Shown: positions 23,806 through 35,838 of the stretch, piece by piece
How positions within the stretch are numbered: the stretch's first letter is position 1
Layout of the letters: each line of letters opens with the position of its first letter
Assembly (NCBI GenBank): GCA_032622095.1
Contig: CP136061.1
Coordinates: 194,974,935 to 195,038,934, forward strand
Direction: 5' to 3'
DNA length: 64,000 bases
From: Siphonodentalium dalli
Lineage: Eukaryota; Mollusca; Scaphopoda; Gadilida; Siphonodentaliidae
Notes under the pieces: model-generated
The model's database searches: none
Seen by the model: the letters and a program-made list of their open reading frames with translations, nothing else
Told to the model about the DNA's origin: nothing
Program-made: the position numbers and the translations under genes

Positions 23806-26800
23806 AGCAGTCATTTGTGAAGAAACATATGGAGCAGCCATTGCGAAGGAACACACGGAGTGGAACAGCCATGAAGGAACATAAGGAGCAGAGCAGCCAT
23901 CGGGAAGGAACATAAGGAGCGGATCTGCCATTGCGAAGGAACATAAAGAGCGGAGCAGCCACTGCGAAGGAACATAAGGAGCGGAGCAGTCATTGCGAAG
24001 GAACATAAGGAGTGGGGTATATTACTCGTGTTCGCGCAGAACTATTTTTCGCTCAGTTTTTAATTCGCTCAATTTAAATTCGCGCATATATCTGCGCGAA
24101 TTCAAAACTGACAAGTTTCAGTTCTTAGTCGTCTCGGAGCAGCCATTGATGAAGGAAGTTCAAGGAACATATGGAGCGGAGCAGCCATTGATGAAGTAAC
24201 TTATGGAGCAGCCATTGATGAAGTAACATATGGAGCGGATCAGACATTGATGAAGCGACATACGGAGCAGCCATTGATGAAGGGACATACGGAGCAGCCA
24301 TTGGGGGGGGGGGGGGAGGAGCAGCCATTGATGAAGGGACATATGGAGCAGCCATCGATGAAGGAACATATGGAGCGGATCAGACATTGATGAAGCGACA
24401 TACGGAGTAGCCATTGATGAAGGGACATACGGAGCAGCCATTGATGAAGTAACTTATGGAGTGGAGCAGCCATTGATGAAGCGACATACGGAGCAGCCAT
24501 TTATGAAGGAACATAGGGAGCGGCGCAGCCATTGATGAAGGGACATATGGAGCAGCCATTGATGAAGTAACTTATGGAGCAGCCATTGATGAAGTAACTT
24601 ATGGAGCAGCCATTGATGAAGTAACATATGGAGCAGCCATTGATGAAGGAATATATGGAGCGGAGTGCCATTGATGAAATAACATATGGAGCGTAGCAGC
24701 CATTGATGAAGGGAGATACGGAGCAGCCATTGGTGAAGTAACTTATGGAACAGCCATTGACGAAGGAACATATGGAGCGGAGCAGCCATTGATGAAGTAA
24801 CATATGGAGCGGAGCTGCCATTGATGAAGGGACATACGGAGCAGCCATAGATGAAGTAACTTATGGAGCAGCCATTGGCGAAGGAACTTATGGAGCAACC
24901 ATTGATGAAGTAACATATGGAGCAGCCATTGATGAAGTAACATATGGAGCAGCCATTGATGAAGGAACATATGGAGCGGAGCAGCCATTGGTGAAGTAAC
25001 ATATGGAGCTGACATTGATGAAGGAACATAGGGAGCGGAGCAGCCATTGATGAAGCGACATATGGAGCAGCCATTGATGAAGTAACTATGGAGCAGCCAT
25101 TGGTGAAGGGACATATGAAGCGGAGCAGCCATTGGTGAAGCGACATACGGAACAGCCATTGACGAAGGGACATACGGAGCAGCCATTGATGAAGTAACAT
25201 ATGGAGCAGCCATTGATGAAGTAACTTATGGAGCGGAGCAGTCATTGGTGAAGGGAGATATGGAGCAGCCATTAATGTATGAACATATGGAGCGGAGCAG
25301 CCATTGACGAAGTAATTTACGGAGCAGACATTGATGAAGTAACTTGGGGAGTGGAGCAGCCATTGATGAAGGGACATATGGAGCAGCCAGTGATGAAGGA
25401 ACATATGAAGCGGAGCAGCCATTGATGAAGCGACATACGGAGCAGCCATTGATGAAGGAACATATGGAGCGGAGCAGCCATTGATGAAGTAACTTATGGA
25501 GCGACACACGGAGCAGCCATTAATGAAGCGACACACGGAGCAGCCATTAATGAAGCGACATACGGAGCAGCCATTGCTGAATGGACATATGGAACAGCTA
25601 TTGATGAAGTGCCGTATGGAGTGGAGCAGCCATTGATGAAGTGACATACGGAGCAGCCATTGATGAAGCGACATACGGAGCAGCCACTGATGAAGGGACA
25701 TACGGAGCAGCCATTGATGAAGGGACATACGGAGCGGAGCAGCCATACTAGCCATTGATGAAGTAATTTATGGAGTGGAACAGCCATTGATGAAGTAACT
25801 GATGGAGTGGAGCAGCCATTGATGCAGTAACATATGGAGTGGAGCAGCCATTGATGAAGTAAATTATGGAGTGGAGCAGCCATTGACGAAGGAACATATG
25901 GAGCGGAGCAGCCGTTGAAGAAGGAACATATGGAGCGGAGCAGCCATTGGTGAAGGGACATATGGAGCAGCCATTGGTGAAGTAACTTATCGAGTGGAGC
26001 AGCCATTGGTGAAGTAATATATGGAGCAGCCATTGATGATGTAACTTATGGAGTGGTGCAGCCATTAATGAAGGAACATGATTATGGAGCAGCCTTTGGT
26101 GAACACAGGGAGCCGACATTGCTGAAGTAACACATAATGGAGCAGCCATTGATACAGCGACATATTATGGAGCAGCCATTGATGAGGGGCATATATGGAG
26201 CAGCCATTGTTGAAGGAACATTATTATGGAGCAGCCATTGACGAAGGAACATATAGAGTAGCCATCGCTGAAGGAACACAATTGTGGAGCAGCCTTTGGT
26301 GAACACAAGTAGCCGACATTTCTGAAGTAACATATAATGGAGCAGCCATTGATACAGGAACATATATGGAGCAGAGATTGATGAAGGAACAGAAGGAGCG
26401 GAGCAGCAATTGCTGAGGAACATAATTGTGCAGCAGATGTTAGTGAACACAAAGAGACGACATTGCTGAAGGAACATATGGAGTGGAGCAGCCATTGTTG
26501 AAGGAACATATGGAGTGGAGCAGCCATTGTTGAAGGAACATATGGAGCAGCCATTGTTGAAGGAACATAATAATGGAGCAGCCGTTGGTGAACACACGGA
26601 GTCGACATTGCTGAAGTAACATATGGAGCAGCCATTGATGAAGGAACATATGGAGCGGAGCAGCCATTGGTGAAGGAACATATGGAGCGGAGCAGCCATT
26701 GGTGAAGGAACATATGGAGTGGAGCAGCCATTGATGAATAAACATATGGAGTGGAGCAGCCATTGGTGAAGGAACATATGGAGTGGAGCAGCCATTGTTG

Positions 26801-27236
26801 AAGGAACATATGGAGTGGAGCAGCCATTGATGAATAAACATATGGAGTGGAGCAGCCATTGTTGAAGGAACATATGGAGTGGAGCAGCCATTGTTGAAGG
26901 AACATATGGAGTGGAGCAGCCATTGATGAAGTAACATATGGACCAGCCATTGCCGAGGAACATAATAGCGAAACAGCCGTTGGTGAGCACAAGGAGTCGA
27001 CATTGCTGAAGTAACATATGGAGTGGAGCAGCCATTGATGAAGGAACATTTGGAGCGGATCAGTCATTGATGAAGGAATATATGGAGTGGAACAGCCATT
27101 GATGAAGGAACATATGGAGCGGGGCAGCCATTGATGAAGGAACATATGGAGTGGAGCAGCCATTGATGAAGGAACATATGGAGTGGATCAGCCATTGATG
27201 AAGGAATATATGGAGTGGAGCAGCAAATGTTGAAGA
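23806..27236. repeat. minisatellite of 27- and 32-bp units (about 3.4 kb)
   Basis: The unit is CAGCCATTGATGAAGTAACA followed by TATGGAG (27 bp), or the same plus CGGAG or TGGAG (32 bp). Reverse-complemented, the unit has no stop in any frame and reads as LHMLLHQWL, SICYFINGC or PYVTSSMAA. Because 27 is a multiple of three and 32 is not, long minus-strand frames switch peptide type at each 32-bp unit; the longest is 433 codons (24454-25755). Between about 26090 and 27010 a longer variant with GGTGAACACA and GACATTGCTGAA recurs. I treat the frames as non-coding. Confidence 0.85.
24014..24130. other. unique insertion inside the minisatellite
   Basis: About 117 bp without repeat units interrupts the array. 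It contains TTCGCGCAGAACTATTTTTC and ATATCTGCGCGAATTC, partly inverted (TTCGCGC and GCGCGAA). It may be a small element or a relic of the pre-array sequence. Confidence 0.5.
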
Positions 27237-27239
27237 ACA

Positions 27240-28540
27240 GGCATATATATATATATGAATATATATAAATGCATGAAGTCATATTTGTGTCTACCTCGAG
27301 GTGAAAGTCTGTTGCCATTAGTATTATTAGAATTTAGAACTTACTTCCACATCCGTGACAATTCTTCAATTAATTAACATTTAAAACTTATGATTTAATG
27401 CATTTAATATTTAATGAAATATACCCCAAAAATGAACACTGAATCTATTTAAACTCGATACAATATAAAGATAGCCTTTTCTCCTGCATGGTATTTCAGA
27501 ATTTCTGGGGATCCTGGGGAAAACATTGTTCTGCCCCCTCTGCACCACTTGGTGGAGGGTATGACCATTGCATTCGGCTCCAAGAAGACCGCAGTATCTT
27601 CAGGCTATTTGTTTAACACAAATGAGAAGTATAATCATCTCTAGAAGTACATGTATGTATGTATGCAATGTTCAGAATCAGATTTCTGCTTTCATGTATA
27701 CAGTTTGTTTCTTTCTTTGTTGCGTTGTGTGTTTGTTTGTTTGTTTGTTAGTTTTTATCGTGTGTTCAACGCGTTAGTTTTTATCTTGTGTTCATGGTTT
27801 TGAAAACAAAACGTCTGTCAATTACCAACAATAACACACTATAATCTTGATACATGAACTCAATATTGGTGAAGGTTATACTAAGTGAACACTTGGCTGA
27901 AGCCATATTACATTCAGTGATGGGGATATAATTGTCATTTCATCGTTCGAATCGTTGGACTCTATGCCAGGTACATCACGCCAGGGACGCATGGTGTGTG
28001 TATATATACAGCATAATGTGCCACCGGAAAAGCCAGGAAAACTAAACAATTTTCAAGAGGATTTGTAAGCACAATTGTTTGGACACAAAGGGCTAGGAAA
28101 GGTCAACACAATTATGGGTAGTAAAACAAAATGTATCACGGTTCACATCAGTGATGGATACGCTATATCATGGTTTCAACATAGAACCCGCCGGGGCAAA
28201 TAACAAAGAATATTGATTGGACAAAGAGCGATCTAGTGTAATGAATAGGAGTGTTTATGCCCATCGATGAGGCGTGTACGTTTGCAACAACCATGCAGCA
28301 CTGTTGGTGGCCGGAATTTCTATTTACAAAGTGTATGGTTACGCGTTGATAAGCGGATGCAATTTTGAAGGGTTTTGGTAAAATGGGGTCACCAGCTGAC
28401 GCACTAGACGTGATGGTCAACATTGAATGACGTCAGCATGGTGAAACTGACTGCAAAATACTTGAGAGCTTCTCAACGATTTCCCATGCAGTAAACATCG
28501 CCCATAATATACATTATACAGTAGGGGGTCGGGGTGGGGT
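27240..28540. other. intronic stretch without recognised feature
   Basis: It starts with a short AT-rich palindromic run (GCATATATATATATATG) and otherwise shows only simple repeats such as (TTTG)n near 27732. No gene was recognised on either strand. Confidence 0.4.
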
Positions 28541-28544
28541 CAGG

Positions 28545-28830
28545 CCTAAAAATATTATGGTGTCGGACATTTGCAGAATTAGGTCCCCAGAGGGTGAATT
28601 AAGTGACGCGGGCTAGCATCACCAAATTCATCTCCAGAATGGCACCTGGATTATGCATGTCGTCCGCCAATTTGGTGATACAGAGAAACTAGAATAAAAA
28701 AGAAATATAAATTTTCTGAAGAAACTAAAAACAACCTTGTTAATTTGATAATCCATATACTTTCCAGAAAAGGTGAGGCCTAAGCAGAATGATGTCCCCA
28801 GAGGGCGAATTTAGTGGCGCTAGCCCACTG
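28545..28830. mobile_element. family R element, shortened copy R9
   Basis: GTCGGACATTTGCAGAATTA, AGAGGGTGAATTAAGTGACG, the centre CCGCCAATTTGGTGATACAG and AAGCAGAATGATGTCCCCAG. Ends at GCTAGCCCACTGTGCC. Confidence 0.55.
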
Positions 28831-29449
28831 TGCCACTATTCTCCAAAATGCAACATGTGGTGGATACAGGACCGGTCACATGTTTCGTACATGCTCTGAC
28901 ATAATTAGTTATCACTCTATGGATGTGATATGCGCTCAAAATAATGGCTATGATCTCCAGAATTTGACAAAATGTTAAAATGATGCTAATATTTAAGATA
29001 AGTAATAAAACAGCATATTGTTTTGTACAATGACCTTGACATTTCAAATGACCCTTAAGTTTGGCACTAATGATCTGCCATGTAGAACAAACATATCTAA
29101 ATATGACTATATCTAGCAAAATCTATCATTAAAAAAATTCATATTTTATCATTTTCCATAATTCTCAGAAATCAGATTATGTTGCCACGGAAACGTCATT
29201 TTTGGAGCACCAAGGTGATAAGAATCTGATCAACATTGGTTTTCAGTATATCCAGTATATGGACTTGAATAAAATATATGCTACCCAACTACCCCCCCCC
29301 CCCCCCCCACAAACCGATGTTTCTAGACATGTAATACCGTGAATGGCTTTAAATTGCTATTTTAAGAACACCCGTTCAGACGATATCAGAATCACAGATC
29401 GCGATAGAGATTATTAGAATTATCCCATTGCTACGCTCCGAACGTCTCA

Positions 29450-29538
29450 AATGTCCCAGATTTATTGTTTGTATTATTTTATCCCACATTTATAAGCGAT
29501 AATGTGTGGTAGAATTCATTCAGTAAAGAAAGGGTTAA
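29450..29538. mobile_element. family B right-end fragment
   Basis: The stretch ends CATTCAGTAAAGAAAGGG then TTAA (29535-29538), like the right ends at 5831 and 53868. Confidence 0.4.
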
Positions 29539-29699
29539 CCAATTAAGGGTTGAAATGGTCGATGTTCGCTTATAAAAAGTCACCCGGTGCACCATATGGT
29601 GAAAACAAAAACACTGGCCCTTGTCTGAGTTTTTTCTAAACTATTATCTTGCAATTCCACAACTACTCCACTTTCTGTACAAAATTCAGCAACATATCA

Positions 29700-30105
29700 T
29701 TAAAGGTACTCAATGCGATCAGACCCTCATAAATTACTATTTCTTTGGCTTCGGGGGTAAACTATATTTGATTCGAGTCGATGAACCTACCCATCAACGC
29801 TCAGAGTGATCAGATATAAATTTTTGAAGTTTTGTTATTTCTATTGTTTGTGGCCCAGAAACACGCCGTCAAAAGGATGGTCTCGGTCAAAATTGCGTTA
29901 TTATTACCACTTGAGTTTAGAGCTATCCATCTTTGTCCGTTTGAATTATTAGTACACATCTCGAGAAATAACAAACTTCAAAAATCAATATCTGATCACT
30001 CTGAGCTTTGATGGGTGGGTTCCTCGACTCGAATCAAATATTTTTTACCCCTGAAGCCAAAGAAATAGTAATTTAGGGGTGCTTAATCGGATTGAGTACC
30101 TTTAA
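29700..30105. mobile_element. foldback element, about 406 bp
   Basis: TTAAAGGTACTCAAT at the left and ATTGAGTACCTTTAA at the right are inverted. Inner arm parts also pair: ATTACTATTTCTTTGGCTTC with GAAGCCAAAGAAATAGTAAT, and CTCAGAGTGATCAGATAT with ATCTGATCACTCTGAG. A fragment of the arm recurs at about 39220-39245. Confidence 0.7.
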
Positions 30106-31064
30106 TACCCATGCAGACCCTTTCAACAACTTTGTGACCCCTCCAAGTTCTTCCTCTCCATTTATATATAAAAAAAAGTATAATCACAATATTTATATAT
30201 AATTATGGTATGTTTTTGTTTTCCCGCTCAGACGTGTAATTATTCCTCAGAGGTAATGCACCAATCAGCAGCCAGGAATGTTCAAATGGCTACACAAATT
30301 CAAGAAGCGTAACTCTATCTGTTTACCTGATTGTTACCAAAAAGTGCATGGCATACCACGATAATATAACCATTGAATGGGCCATGATGTAACCACCACC
30401 CCTATACGAACTCGTAATCGATGACAAAATTAATATCAACGTCAGTCAATATTTTCTGGTTACCGATATGTTTATCACACTCGCCAACCAGTCATGTCAA
30501 TCATATCGTATATCCTCGTGGGTAAACTCGTATCGGTCATATCACGGTGTCGATATATAGCTCAGCCTGCATGACGTAATTATTGATCTTGGGTTAAATA
30601 TGGAAGCAACATTTAAATCACTATCTCATGAATCTTTTCACCCGTTTATTAAAGATGCTCGATACCTTCTCGCAACACACAAGAGAAAACGTCGCACATG
30701 GGGTACGTCGCACATGTTCACTTTGAAAATTAAAAAAAAAATGGTGTCCAAGCACACAGTTATTTGCTCGAACAATCTAACCAAAGTTGTCGATCAGTCA
30801 AAGGATTCTCCTAGACGTATGAACTGGTGTATTCCACGAACCTCCGACTGGCAGCTTTGGTCAGAATGTTATAGAAAACTACTGAGTATTTCGGAACAAA
30901 TAAGATATCAACTTGTTTTTAAAATAAACTAACATATGTTCGTAACAGTCAAAATGCTACGCTTTTTTTTGTCAGTTCCTCATATATTATGTTTTTGTAC
31001 GTTTACTCTCACCTCGGACATTTTGAATGCGTGGTATATACGCACCCAAACCCGAAACCCGTGA
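30106..31064. other. intronic stretch without recognised feature
   Basis: A 110-codon plus-strand frame at 30600-30932 has no recognisable domain and is not called. Nothing else was seen. Confidence 0.35.
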
Positions 31065-31453
31065 TTTCACACCATGGTACTTTAAAGACATATTATCGAC
31101 ATGTTCGGTGCGAGAAACTGATAAGTTAGTACTCAGGCGCTACATGCCAAGTGTGGGAATGTAGCATTCTACTACCTTTACCGAAATTTCCAAAGAAATA
31201 AATCATAACGCTCCATAGATATCATTGTCTGAACTACGCTTCATTGTAAATATTTACATCTCGATTCGGGACGCTGCGATCGGCGATAAACTAACGCAAA
31301 TTATTTCTCCAACGAGAGTCAATTGATGCATTTATATAAGGATGGCGTGTGGGTACTGTAAATTTGGATTAATATGCGTAAAAATAACTATACTTTAAAA
31401 AATATTTTTCTCCGGTTCTATTTGATCACCCTAGCGGAGTGTTTCACATCACT
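31065..31453 (+). repeat. dispersed repeat, family C, copy C2
   Basis: TACTTTAAAGACATATTAT, GAAACTGATAAGTTAGTACT, ATCGGCGATAAACTAACG and GCGGAGTGTTTCACATCACT appear in the same order as in C3 and reversed in C1. Confidence 0.75.
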
Positions 31454-31997
31454 TTAGTTTAATGTTCTAAAAAATAGCAACAACCAACATTTTCTGCTCC
31501 GGTTCACCCTTTGGGAGGGGTGTGGAATTGCAGACACATGGTCGAAAATAATCATTTCCGGTATTGTTGTTGTTAGTATATTGACTATATTCCTCCGTTG
31601 TCTTCGGAGAACCCTGTAGAACAGGTAATCTTGAGTTCTAGCTGCTACACAGTTTCTGGTTGTCCATAGCACACTAAACAGTTAATGCAGAAATAGGATG
31701 GATACACAGGATGCAGTAAGAACAGATATGAAAAAGCAGTTTCCGTATTAACTACTAATATGTAGAATCTTTGGATTAGTATGTGCACAAGAGTCCAAGC
31801 TCCAGTAATTACAGACATTTTTATATATTGATTTGTAGTGAATCGCATATTAGAATCAAGCATGGATAGCTTCAGACTTTTAGCAAAAGTTAGTTTAAAC
31901 ATAGCTGATATTGATCACCATGGTAACACATTGTGGGAGAGTATATTGTCCATGATCCGATATAGACCCTCCGGGCCAAATTGTTACATCAGAAAAG

Positions 31998-32809
31998 CTA
32001 TGCATTGAGTTTCGCTGCTCTTTTGATATGCAGCTCATAGATCAGTGAACGACTTATCTTCTCAATACTATTGACTATATCCTCATTAAATTGTACTAAC
32101 TCAGAAATTGATTTATGAGTCCAGTCCAGAAAGCATTGCAGCATTAACTCTTTATTACCCCAAATCTTCTCAGCAATACATTGGTCACAATGTTCTCCCA
32201 AAACTGACTGGATCCCTTTCATAAAGCTGTTCCTGATTTCCTTTAACCCTTTACCCAACAAACCGGCCAAAAACGCCCAAATAAAGCTTCAACAGCCTAA
32301 AATATCTTCGGTCTGTCTCAATAGAACCATACAAATATGGATATCATTGGAACCGGCTCATTGACCACATTGTGATGGTTACAGTTATGCCCTGTGCCAA
32401 TGCATTCTCTTATATATGCGAGTCGACCATAGGTCGCCTCGCATATATAAGAGAATGCATTGGCCTAAACAAAATCTTTTTTTAACACTTTTTACCATTT
32501 TTACTTACATTCTTTAACAATTTTATAATTTTTAATGTGTTAAGCCAATGCATTCTCTTATATATGCGAGGCGACCTATGGTCGACTCGCATATATATAA
32601 GAGAATGCATTGGCACAGGGCCCTTCTGTTGGGTAAAGGGTTAACTGCTCACATTCAATAATGAAGTGTTGTCTTCCCTCAGGATGTTCTTTACACAGGA
32701 GACAGGTTGGACTCACATCAAACTGGTTGAATCTATATCTGTTTGCTTGAAGTGTATATGTTCCAGTTAGTACCTTTATAACTTCACTTTGTTCGCACCT
32801 GGATGTCAT
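31998..32809 (-). pseudogene. 3' end of a non-LTR retrotransposon ORF2, split by a MITE
   Basis: The minus-strand frame from 32809 reads EVIKVLTGTYTLQANRYRFN, then a zinc-knuckle-like CLLC-x8-H-x4-C (CLLCKEHPEGRQHFIIEC). It is interrupted at 32644 by family A MITE A4. Beyond the MITE (from 32242) the same frame continues KEIRNSFMKGIQ to a stop at 31998-32000. Removing the MITE and one TTAA leaves the frame intact (CEQL then KEIR). The TGxYxLxxxRxxFNxxxxxxCxLC / HFxxEC pattern is the usual C-terminus of reverse transcriptases of Jockey/CR1-like LINEs. The catalytic domain is absent, and an in-frame stop lies just before the first methionine. So this is a 5'-truncated copy that was later hit by the MITE. 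Confidence 0.75.
32243..32644. mobile_element. piggyBac-like MITE, family A, copy A4 (402 bp with both TTAA)
   Basis: TTAA at 32243-32246 and 32641-32644. The inverted ends are CCCTTTACCCAACA and TGTTGGGTAAAGGG. Two hairpins, each with arms GCCAATGCATTCTCTTATAT and its complement, lie at about 32398-32464 and 32545-32616 and are reverse complements of each other. The host frame on both sides joins cleanly, confirming the boundaries. Confidence 0.88.
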
Positions 32810-35394
32810 ATTTTAAGAATGTTATCTGTGTTGATAATTTTGGCAATACATGGTTCTTATTTTGCTGTTTGATTTAATACATGGGCACGTTCGACAGGTC
32901 CCGGACTCATGTGCATATGACTATCAGGTTTACACTTGACCCGGGTAAAATAAAATACGCTGTATCGTGCAGGATACCAAAATCACACTGCCCCGGGTAA
33001 AACTTGATAAGACTTGAAACAATATATACGTTAATCGCATAAAGGCATACCTTAAGTTGAATCTAATGAGAAATTTGTGTCAAAACAATAACGTTATGAC
33101 AAAACGTCATTTATGTAGCTAAACGATTGGCAGTGTGTATATGCGTGTGTTATAGGCCTTGCAACAGTACTTCTAGTATTGTGACCAATGTTTGTTTTTT
33201 TGTTTGGACCTGAATGTCATTCATAAACTTAAAGTTCGCTAAATGGCTATAAAAGTTCTTTCCATTTGATCTGAATGCTTTAGTCTAATTTTTATGAATT
33301 GGGGTATTGGGAATGCCATTTTTTTTTATATTGTTGTTGTTCTTGTTGTTCTTGTTACGTGCGCTCGCGCAACAGTATGGCGATCAGACAGATCCGTAGG
33401 TTGGATAAGATAAGATAAGTTTATTGACAATTACACCCACACGGGGCCGATGTCACAACATAAATAACAATAAATATATATATGATACAATAAGTATACA
33501 CAATTGTAATCAGAATTAAAATGGAAAAAAATTCATGTTTGTTGTTGAAAATCTGGTGTTTCAGACCTTTTGTGGAAAAAGAGACGGACCATGTTACAGA
33601 TGATATTGCACGTTTCTGTTTTGTCATTTCGCAGTCACACTACTCCATTTCACTCCATGGCGTCACCAAAAACGACCGAAAACCTCGTGGCCTTCTGACA
33701 TTTTTACTGTGCCGCGTTTTTGCTATGTTTATTTTATGTGTTTTTTTCCGATTATTTGTTTGTCGCCGATATCGGCATTTGTCGGGATTCCCTGTTTCTA
33801 TATTTAAAACTGGCATGCTCGTAGTGAGCCTCGATTTCGATTTTTTCTCCCAGGTCATGACAAAAATAGATCGACCTACATTTTCTCCATCAGAACTCTA
33901 CACCAAAGAGTCTATAGACTCCTTCGGGACCTACATAGACTCCTTCATTTGGGTATTTTTACTTATAATTGGGAAGTTTTATCATTTTTGGTTCGTGCGA
34001 AGACCTCTTTTTCTCGTGCGGGGAAAGAGAGACATTCAAAACGCGATTTCGTAATTCGACGCAATAGGCTGAATAGCCTAACCTTCAGCCGAGTTCCGGG
34101 TCAAATACGACGAATGACGTAACACAAAACAAAACGCATTTGTTGACACAAACACCGTTTGAAGAGTTTATTATTACATAAAATGATCGTTATTGATTAA
34201 TTATTGATTAATTATTGATATTTATTGTTGCATATTGGCTGCTATCAATATTTACACAAATAGTATTAATTATTTCTTATAATTGCTCCTTTGGTCAACT
34301 TTGACTATCGGAAAATGAAAATATGCCGCTGAAAAAATGTAATCGATATTAAAGTCTCATCCTTTCGGCAACATGGACTTGGTTTTAATTACTTAAATGA
34401 TTAATATAGTAATTTGCATTTATCTGTGATGAAATGAGAAATGGTAATTTTTCTAACATTAAATTAAATAAAATAAATTAAGTAAAATACAGTGAAATTA
34501 TTTTTTAAATTATTGTTTATTACATTTTTGCGCACGTTGGCATCTCTCTGAGTGCATTCTAGTTGTTTTTGCTGTTGGTGGTAATAGAATGTTCCTCCGT
34601 TTTCTGTCGGAGCTTGCACATGCAGTAATGGTCGTATACAGAGACTCTCGTATATTTTATCATTGGATCACCGTAAGTCACAGGTGGTAGTATTATCATA
34701 TCAGCTAGGGTGCAAGCTGACATTGGCCAAATTGGCCATTTTTTTGAAATAGCAAAGACAAAAATTCATTTGGAAATCTAATTCAAAAACCAAATTGATT
34801 TTGTAACAGGAGCAATGACTGGGTCAACTAATTGATTAGGTGATACAGCTTAATGGGTAGCACAAGACACGCAGGGCAGTGCACAATCAAACAATGGGCC
34901 ACCAAATGTAATAAGACAGCAATGAGGATTAACACTAATGAATCCATCGTCTGTCATATAAGCCTGAATGATAGATGGTGGGTAGTGGTATATTGTCAAG
35001 TAACCATGTGGGATTAAATAAGTCTAGACCAGTATTTGGAGGTATGCCTTACATTGAGGTCAGTGATTAAATTTGAAGTAGCTTTGGCTTGGTGTCACCA
35101 TAGATTTATTTCATTTGATTAAGTGGATTTATGTTATTATAGTTATATAGAATGTTAGATGTTTAATAAAAACAAAATATTCATTAATTGTGAGCCCAGT
35201 AAATGAGGAGATGTGAGATGCGAGAATCCAGACCAGCGATTTAGTATGTTCACGTGTACTTGGTCTCTTCTGGTCTGTTCTCGTGTGTTCAATTCACAAA
35301 TAACCTATTCGCATGCCATTACGCCACAAGGTGGTGTAAGTTGTTTTGGAGATTTTGATTTTCTGTGGTCGACTGGGCGAATGCATTGTGGGAG
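32810..35394. other. intronic stretch, no recognised gene
   Basis: A plus-strand frame of 177 codons (33521-34054) has hydrophobic stretches (for example FLLCRVFAMFILCVFFRLF) but no recognised domain, and an overlapping minus-strand frame exists, so I do not call it. GGCCAAATTGGCC near 34730 is a short palindrome. Confidence 0.35.
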
Positions 35395-35690
35395 ATTTTT
35401 TTTTTGTACCTTACTTAATCGCACCGATAGAATCACGTAGATGCTGAAATTGTAAAGTTAACGCCATCGGTGTATAATATGTTTTGAAAATATGACTCAA
35501 TCGTATCGATAGAGTCATGACATGCTGAAATTGTAAACTTAAAGTCGCCGGTGTAATAATATGTTGTTGAAAATATAAATAATCTGATAGCCTGAAAATA
35601 ATGTATAACCCATTGGGAGCCCCTGGTGTAGTGAAGTGAATTATGGGTAATTTTAATTGGAGTGCGCATGTCTGTTCTGTTGTAGTAACC
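35395..35690 (-). repeat. dispersed repeat, family D, copy 1
   Basis: Reverse-complemented it matches 53145-53435 and 53436-53700: CATGCGCACTCCAATTAAAA, TTACCCATAATTCA, TTCAGGCTATCAGATTATTT, ATGATTCTATCGATACGAT-like text, and CATCTACGTGATT. No conserved ORF. Confidence 0.7.
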
Positions 35691-35760
35691 GCGATCTTTT
35701 ATTTTCTGTTCATCAAGTCAAAATTGTATCGTATACACAATGTGTTTGTACCGATGGATG

Positions 35761-35838
35761 TATCGTGACTCGACTCGTTTTCGTGGTCATATAGGCCCTA
35801 TATAACCTATGATCACGAAAACGAGCAGAGTCGCGATA
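35761..35838. repeat. hairpin, about 78 bp
   Basis: TATCGTGACTCGACTCGTTT pairs with AAACGAGCAGAGTCGCGATA around GTGGTCATATAGG / CCTATGATCAC. Confidence 0.6.

Noticed and set aside
24454-25755. Minus-strand open frame of 433 codons and several overlapping frames of 150-330 codons
   Set aside because: They arise from the minisatellite unit, which has no stop in any minus-strand frame. The 32-bp units shift the frame repeatedly, so no single peptide is kept.
33521-34054. Plus-strand frame of 177 codons with hydrophobic stretches
   Set aside because: No recognised domain, a competing minus-strand frame, no splice context and no family similarity that I can name.
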